In this document: one piece after another, positions 60,973 to 64,000 of the stretch
Layout: each line of letters begins with the position of its first letter
Position numbering within the stretch: the first letter of the stretch is position 1
Assembly: GCF_001425055.1 (NCBI RefSeq)
Contig: NZ_LMDK01000017.1
Span: forward strand, 321,502 to 385,501
DNA length: 64,000 bases
Direction of reading: 5' to 3'
Source of the DNA: Pelomonas sp. Root1237
GTDB lineage: Bacteria > Pseudomonadota > Gammaproteobacteria > Burkholderiales > Burkholderiaceae_C
Program-made: the position numbers and the translations under genes
The notes under the pieces: model-generated
Database searches by the model: none
Told to the model about the DNA's origin: nothing
Seen by the model: only the letters and a program-made list of their open reading frames with translations

Positions 60973-61878
60973 CTAGCTGCGCCAGTAATCGGCCCGCCCG
61001 TAATGCGTGCGCAGATGCTCCACCCACAGCCTTGTCCTCAGCGGCAGATGGCGTGACTGCGGGAACACGGCGTAGATGCCGTTGGGCGGCGCCGCAAAGG
61101 CGTCCAGCACGCTGACGAGGCGCCCTGCAGCCAGGTCGGCCTCGACCTCCCAGGTGCTGCGCCAGGCCAGGCCCATGCCGTCCACGCACCAGTCGTGCAA
61201 CACCTGGCCATCGCTGCAGTCGAGCCGGCCAACCGGCCGTAGGTGCTGAACGGCGCCGTCGATCTGGAAGGCCCAGCCGCGCACCTGGCTGGCCTCGGAG
61301 CTCAACGTCAGGCAGGCATGGCGGCCGAGTTCATCGGGGTGCTTCGGCGTGCCGGCGCGCTTCAGATAGCCGGGGGCGGCCACACACAACCGCCGGTTGT
61401 CGGCCAGCCGCGTGCTGACCAGGCTGGAGTCCGGCAGGTCACCCACACGTACGGCACAGTCGAAGCCCTCGTGGACGATGTCGATGACGCGGTCGCTGAG
61501 GTTGAGCGACAGGCTGAGGTCGCCATGCTCGGCGAGAAAGCCCGGCACCAGCGGCGCAACATGCCTGCGGCCGAAGCCGGCAGGCGCCGTCACGCGCAGA
61601 TGGCCACTGGCCTTGAGGCCGCCGGCACTGACGGCAGCTTCCGCATCGGCCAGCGAGGCGATCAGGCGCTGGCAGTCCTCCAGGAAGGCCTGGCCCTCGG
61701 ACGTCAGCGTCAGCCGCCGCGTCGTACGCAGCATCAGCTTGACGCCCAGGCGCGCCTCCAGCGCGTCCAGCCGCCGGCCCATGACGGCAGGCGCGACGCC
61801 CTCGGCCTGGGCCGCCGCCGTCAAGCTGCCCTTGCCCGCGACGAGGACGAAGGACTCCATCTGCTTGAGCTTGTCCAT
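60973..61878 (-). CDS. LysR-family transcriptional regulator
   Basis: The 301-residue protein has the N-terminal winged helix DKLKQMESFVLVAGKGSLTAAAQAEGVAPAVMGRRLDALEARLGVKLMLRTTRRLTLT, of which AAAQAEGVAPAVMGRRLDAL is the recognition unit, and a co-inducer domain (about 90-300). The Met at 61878 gives the classical LysR start; an upstream frame to 61947 has no ribosome-binding site. It is divergent from glcB, and an inverted repeat (61903-61938) lies between them, so malate synthase is a possible target. The PQQ gene lies downstream in the same direction, 185 bp away. Confidence 0.92.
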   Translation of the reverse strand: MDKLKQMESFVLVAGKGSLTAAAQAEGVAPAVMGRRLDALEARLGVKLMLRTTRRLTLTSEGQAFLEDCQRLIASLADAEAAVSAGGLKASGHLRVTAPAGFGRRHVAPLVPGFLAEHGDLSLSLNLSDRVIDIVHEGFDCAVRVGDLPDSSLVSTRLADNRRLCVAAPGYLKRAGTPKHPDELGRHACLTLSSEASQVRGWAFQIDGAVQHLRPVGRLDCSDGQVLHDWCVDGMGLAWRSTWEVEADLAAGRLVSVLDAFAAPPNGIYAVFPQSRHLPLRTRLWVEHLRTHYGRADYWRS

Positions 61879-61902
61879 GCCCCGGATTGTGCTGGGCGAC
61901 AG

Positions 61903-61938
61903 ACGCAAAGGCAGCGGTTTCATGAAGGATCTTTGCGT
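61903..61938. promoter_or_regulatory. Inverted repeat in the LysR-glcB divergent region
   Basis: ACGCAAAG (61903-61910) and CTTTGCGT (61931-61938) form a perfect 8-bp repeat with a 20-bp spacer. GACA before the left arm and TGTC after the right one extend the symmetry. It lies 25-60 bp upstream of lysR and about 100 bp upstream of glcB. LysR boxes usually have shorter spacing (T-N11-A), so the binding protein is uncertain. Confidence 0.5.
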
Positions 61939-62036
61939 TTTTGTCACAGATGAATGGCGTGCTCCGCAGCGAATCCCGACACGCGACGCAGCTAGATTGG
62001 CGACATTCGTTGTTGCCTTCTCGCAGGAGTCCCGCC

Positions 62037-64000
62037 ATGCCTCGCACCACCCTCCACCGCCTGCAGGTCGATGCCGACCTGGCCCGCTTCATCGACACCG
62101 AGGTGCTGCCCGGCACCGGCGTTTCGGCTGACGCCTTCTGGGCCGGCTTCAGCCGGATCGCCCATGAGCTGGCACCGATGAACCGCGCGCTGCTGGCCGA
62201 GCGCGACCGCCTGCAGGCCGAGCTGGATGCCTGGCACGAGGCCCATCCCGGCCCCATCACCGACATGCCGGCCTACCGCGCCTTCCTGCAGCGCATCGGC
62301 TACCTCGTCGAGCCGCCCGCCCAGGTGCAGGCGACCACCGCCAACGTCGATGCCGAGCTGGCCCTGCAAGCCGGCCCCCAGCTCGTCGTGCCCATCCTGA
62401 ACGCCCGCTATGCGCTGAACGCGGCCAACGCGCGCTGGGGCTCGCTGTACGACGCGCTCTACGGCACCGACGCCATCTCCGAGGCCGACGGGGCCACGCG
62501 CGACGGTGGCTACAACCCGGTGCGCGGCGCCAGGGTCATTGCCTTCGCCCGCCAGGTGCTGGACCAGGCCGCACCGTTGGCCGAAGGCTCGCACAGCCAG
62601 GCGGTGGCCTACCGCATCGAGGGCGACCAGCTCTCCGTCACGCTGGCCTCGGGCGACGTGACCGGCCTGGCCAACGCAGCCACCTTCGCCGGCTACCAGG
62701 GCGCCCCTGATGCGCCCAGCAGCGTGCTGCTGGTGCACCATGGCCTGCACCTGGATGTGCGCATCGACCGCAGCACGCCCATCGGCAAAACCGACCCGGC
62801 CGGCGTCGCCGACGTGGTGCTGGAGTCCGCGCTGTCCACCATCCTCGACCTGGAAGACTCCGTCGCCGCCGTCGACGCCGAGGACAAGCTGCTGGCCTAC
62901 CGCAACTGGCTGGGCATCCAGCTCGGCACGCTGACCGAGGAAGTGGCCAAGGGCGGCAAGAGCTTCACGCGCCGCCTCAACGCCGACCGCGTCTACACGG
63001 CACCCGGTGGCGGCACGCTGACGCTGCATGGCCGCTCGCTGATGTTCGTGCGCAATGTCGGCCACCTGATGACCAACCCGGCCATCCTGCTCGACGACGG
63101 CAGCGAGATCCCCGAGGGCATCATGGACGCTGTCGTCACGACGACCATCGCGATGCACGATCTGCGCCGCCGCGGCAACAGCCGCACGGGCAGCGTCTAC
63201 ATCGTCAAGCCCAAGATGCACGGCCCGGCCGAGGTGGCCTTCGCCGCCGAGCTGTTCAGCCGCGTCGAGCAGCTGCTCGGCCTGCCCGACAGCACGGTCA
63301 AGCTGGGCATCATGGACGAGGAGCGCCGCACCTCCGTCAACCTGAAGGCCTGCATCGCCGCCGCGGCCAGCCGCGTCGCCTTCATCAACACCGGCTTCCT
63401 GGACCGCACGGGCGACGAGATGCACACCGCTATGCGGGCCGGCGCGATGCTGCGCAAGGGCGACATGAAGACGTCCAGCTGGATCCAGGCCTATGAACGC
63501 AGCAATGTGTTGACCGGCCTGGCCTGCGGCTTGCGCGGCCGCGCCCAGATCGGCAAGGGCATGTGGGCCATGCCCGACCTGATGGCCGCCATGCTGGAGC
63601 AGAAGGTCGGCCACCCCAAGGCCGGCGCCAACACGGCCTGGGTGCCGTCCCCCACCGCCGCGACGCTGCATGCGCTGCACTACCACCAGGTCAGCGTTAG
63701 CGCCGTGCAGCAGGAGCTGGAAAAGGTCGACTTGGCCGCCGAACGCGAGGGCATCCTGAACGCGCTGCTGACCATCCCCGTCGCCGCCAAGGCCGACTGG
63801 ACGCCCGAGCAGCGACAGCAGGAGCTGGACAACAACGTGCAGGGCATCCTCGGCTATGTGGTGCGCTGGGTCGACCAGGGCGTGGGCTGCTCCAAGGTGC
63901 CCGACATCAACGGCGTCGGCCTGATGGAAGACCGCGCGACGCTGCGCATCTCCAGCCAGCACATCGCCAACTGGCTGCGCCATGGCGTCGTGTCGGCCGA
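62037..64000 (+). CDS. glcB: Malate synthase G, partial (runs off the right edge)
   Basis: GlcB condenses glyoxylate and acetyl-CoA to malate. The 654 residues present begin [20 protein letters not shown] and include [25 protein letters not shown] (start of the barrel), [78 protein letters not shown] and [17 protein letters not shown], typical of the G isoform (about 720-730 residues). About 70 C-terminal residues, possibly including the catalytic Asp region, are beyond the edge. The ATG at 62037 has AGGAGT seven bases upstream. It is divergent from lysR. Confidence 0.96.
   Translation, partial: MPRTTLHRLQVDADLARFIDTEVLPGTGVSADAFWAGFSRIAHELAPMNRALLAERDRLQAELDAWHEAHPGPITDMPAYRAFLQRIGYLVEPPAQVQATTANVDAELALQAGPQLVVPILNARYALNAANARWGSLYDALYGTDAISEADGATRDGGYNPVRGARVIAFARQVLDQAAPLAEGSHSQAVAYRIEGDQLSVTLASGDVTGLANAATFAGYQGAPDAPSSVLLVHHGLHLDVRIDRSTPIGKTDPAGVADVVLESALSTILDLEDSVAAVDAEDKLLAYRNWLGIQLGTLTEEVAKGGKSFTRRLNADRVYTAPGGGTLTLHGRSLMFVRNVGHLMTNPAILLDDGSEIPEGIMDAVVTTTIAMHDLRRRGNSRTGSVYIVKPKMHGPAEVAFAAELFSRVEQLLGLPDSTVKLGIMDEERRTSVNLKACIAAAASRVAFINTGFLDRTGDEMHTAMRAGAMLRKGDMKTSSWIQAYERSNVLTGLACGLRGRAQIGKGMWAMPDLMAAMLEQKVGHPKAGANTAWVPSPTAATLHALHYHQVSVSAVQQELEKVDLAAEREGILNALLTIPVAAKADWTPEQRQQELDNNVQGILGYVVRWVDQGVGCSKVPDINGVGLMEDRATLRISSQHIANWLRHGVVSA

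Overview
The window is a 64 kb chromosomal segment from a high-GC, gene-dense Gram-negative bacterium. The gene families suggest a betaproteobacterium of the Burkholderiales (Roseateles/Rubrivivax/Mitsuaria-like): a three-gene pnt transhydrogenase, mnmA, a long trpS, PEP-CTERM proteins, TonB receptors and many c-di-GMP proteins. The assignment is by protein style only, since no rRNA is present. I saw no tRNA, rRNA, CRISPR array, insertion sequence or prophage.

Layout. 1-8.5 kb: 5' end of a fic gene (-), the pntAa-pntAb-pntB operon (-), then a forward run of NUDIX hydrolase, 2OG-Fe(II) oxygenase, mnmA and a NarL-type two-component pair, followed by a CAP-domain protein and a small lipoprotein. 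8.6-12.5 kb: a secreted subtilisin-like protease and a PEP-CTERM protein (-). 12.8-21.8 kb: a ten-gene type II secretion-like operon (-) with overlapping genes: gspG, F, E, L-like, M/PilO-like, C/PilP-like, D and three more pseudopilins. A TIGR03790-type lipoprotein lies upstream of it. 23.3-39.5 kb: mixed housekeeping and signalling: TSUP permease, HDOD protein, two GGDEF proteins, orphan solute-binding proteins, an RluA-type pseudouridine synthase, a divergent MurA paralogue, a TonB receptor plus YfiR pair, trhO, a VOC protein, a small HTH regulator, psd, and a PAS-GGDEF-EAL protein. 39.6-52.6 kb: a beta-glucan/oligosaccharide utilisation locus: TonB receptor, GH1, sugar ABC transporter and GH30 on the minus strand, and GH3 plus a LacI regulator on the plus strand, with a perfect 16-bp LacI-type palindrome between the two arms. 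52.6-64 kb: trpS, an ECF sigma factor coupled to a Ser/Thr kinase, a long-chain acyl-CoA ligase, a PQQ-type beta-propeller protein, a LysR regulator, and malate synthase G (glcB) running off the right edge.

The least expected structure is a dispersed repeat. There are four copies of a 135-217 bp element (14162-14296, 23586-23798, 25463-25597, 30634-30850) and one shorter, diverged relative (16453-16529). They carry a long hairpin whose stem sequence changes between copies while pairing is kept. Two of the insertions lie inside the secretion operon and are read in frame, enlarging the leader of a pseudopilin and the signal peptide of the secretin. A second puzzle is 23309-23585, where an NtrC/sigma-54-like site, a good ribosome-binding sequence and a strong terminator surround almost no coding sequence.
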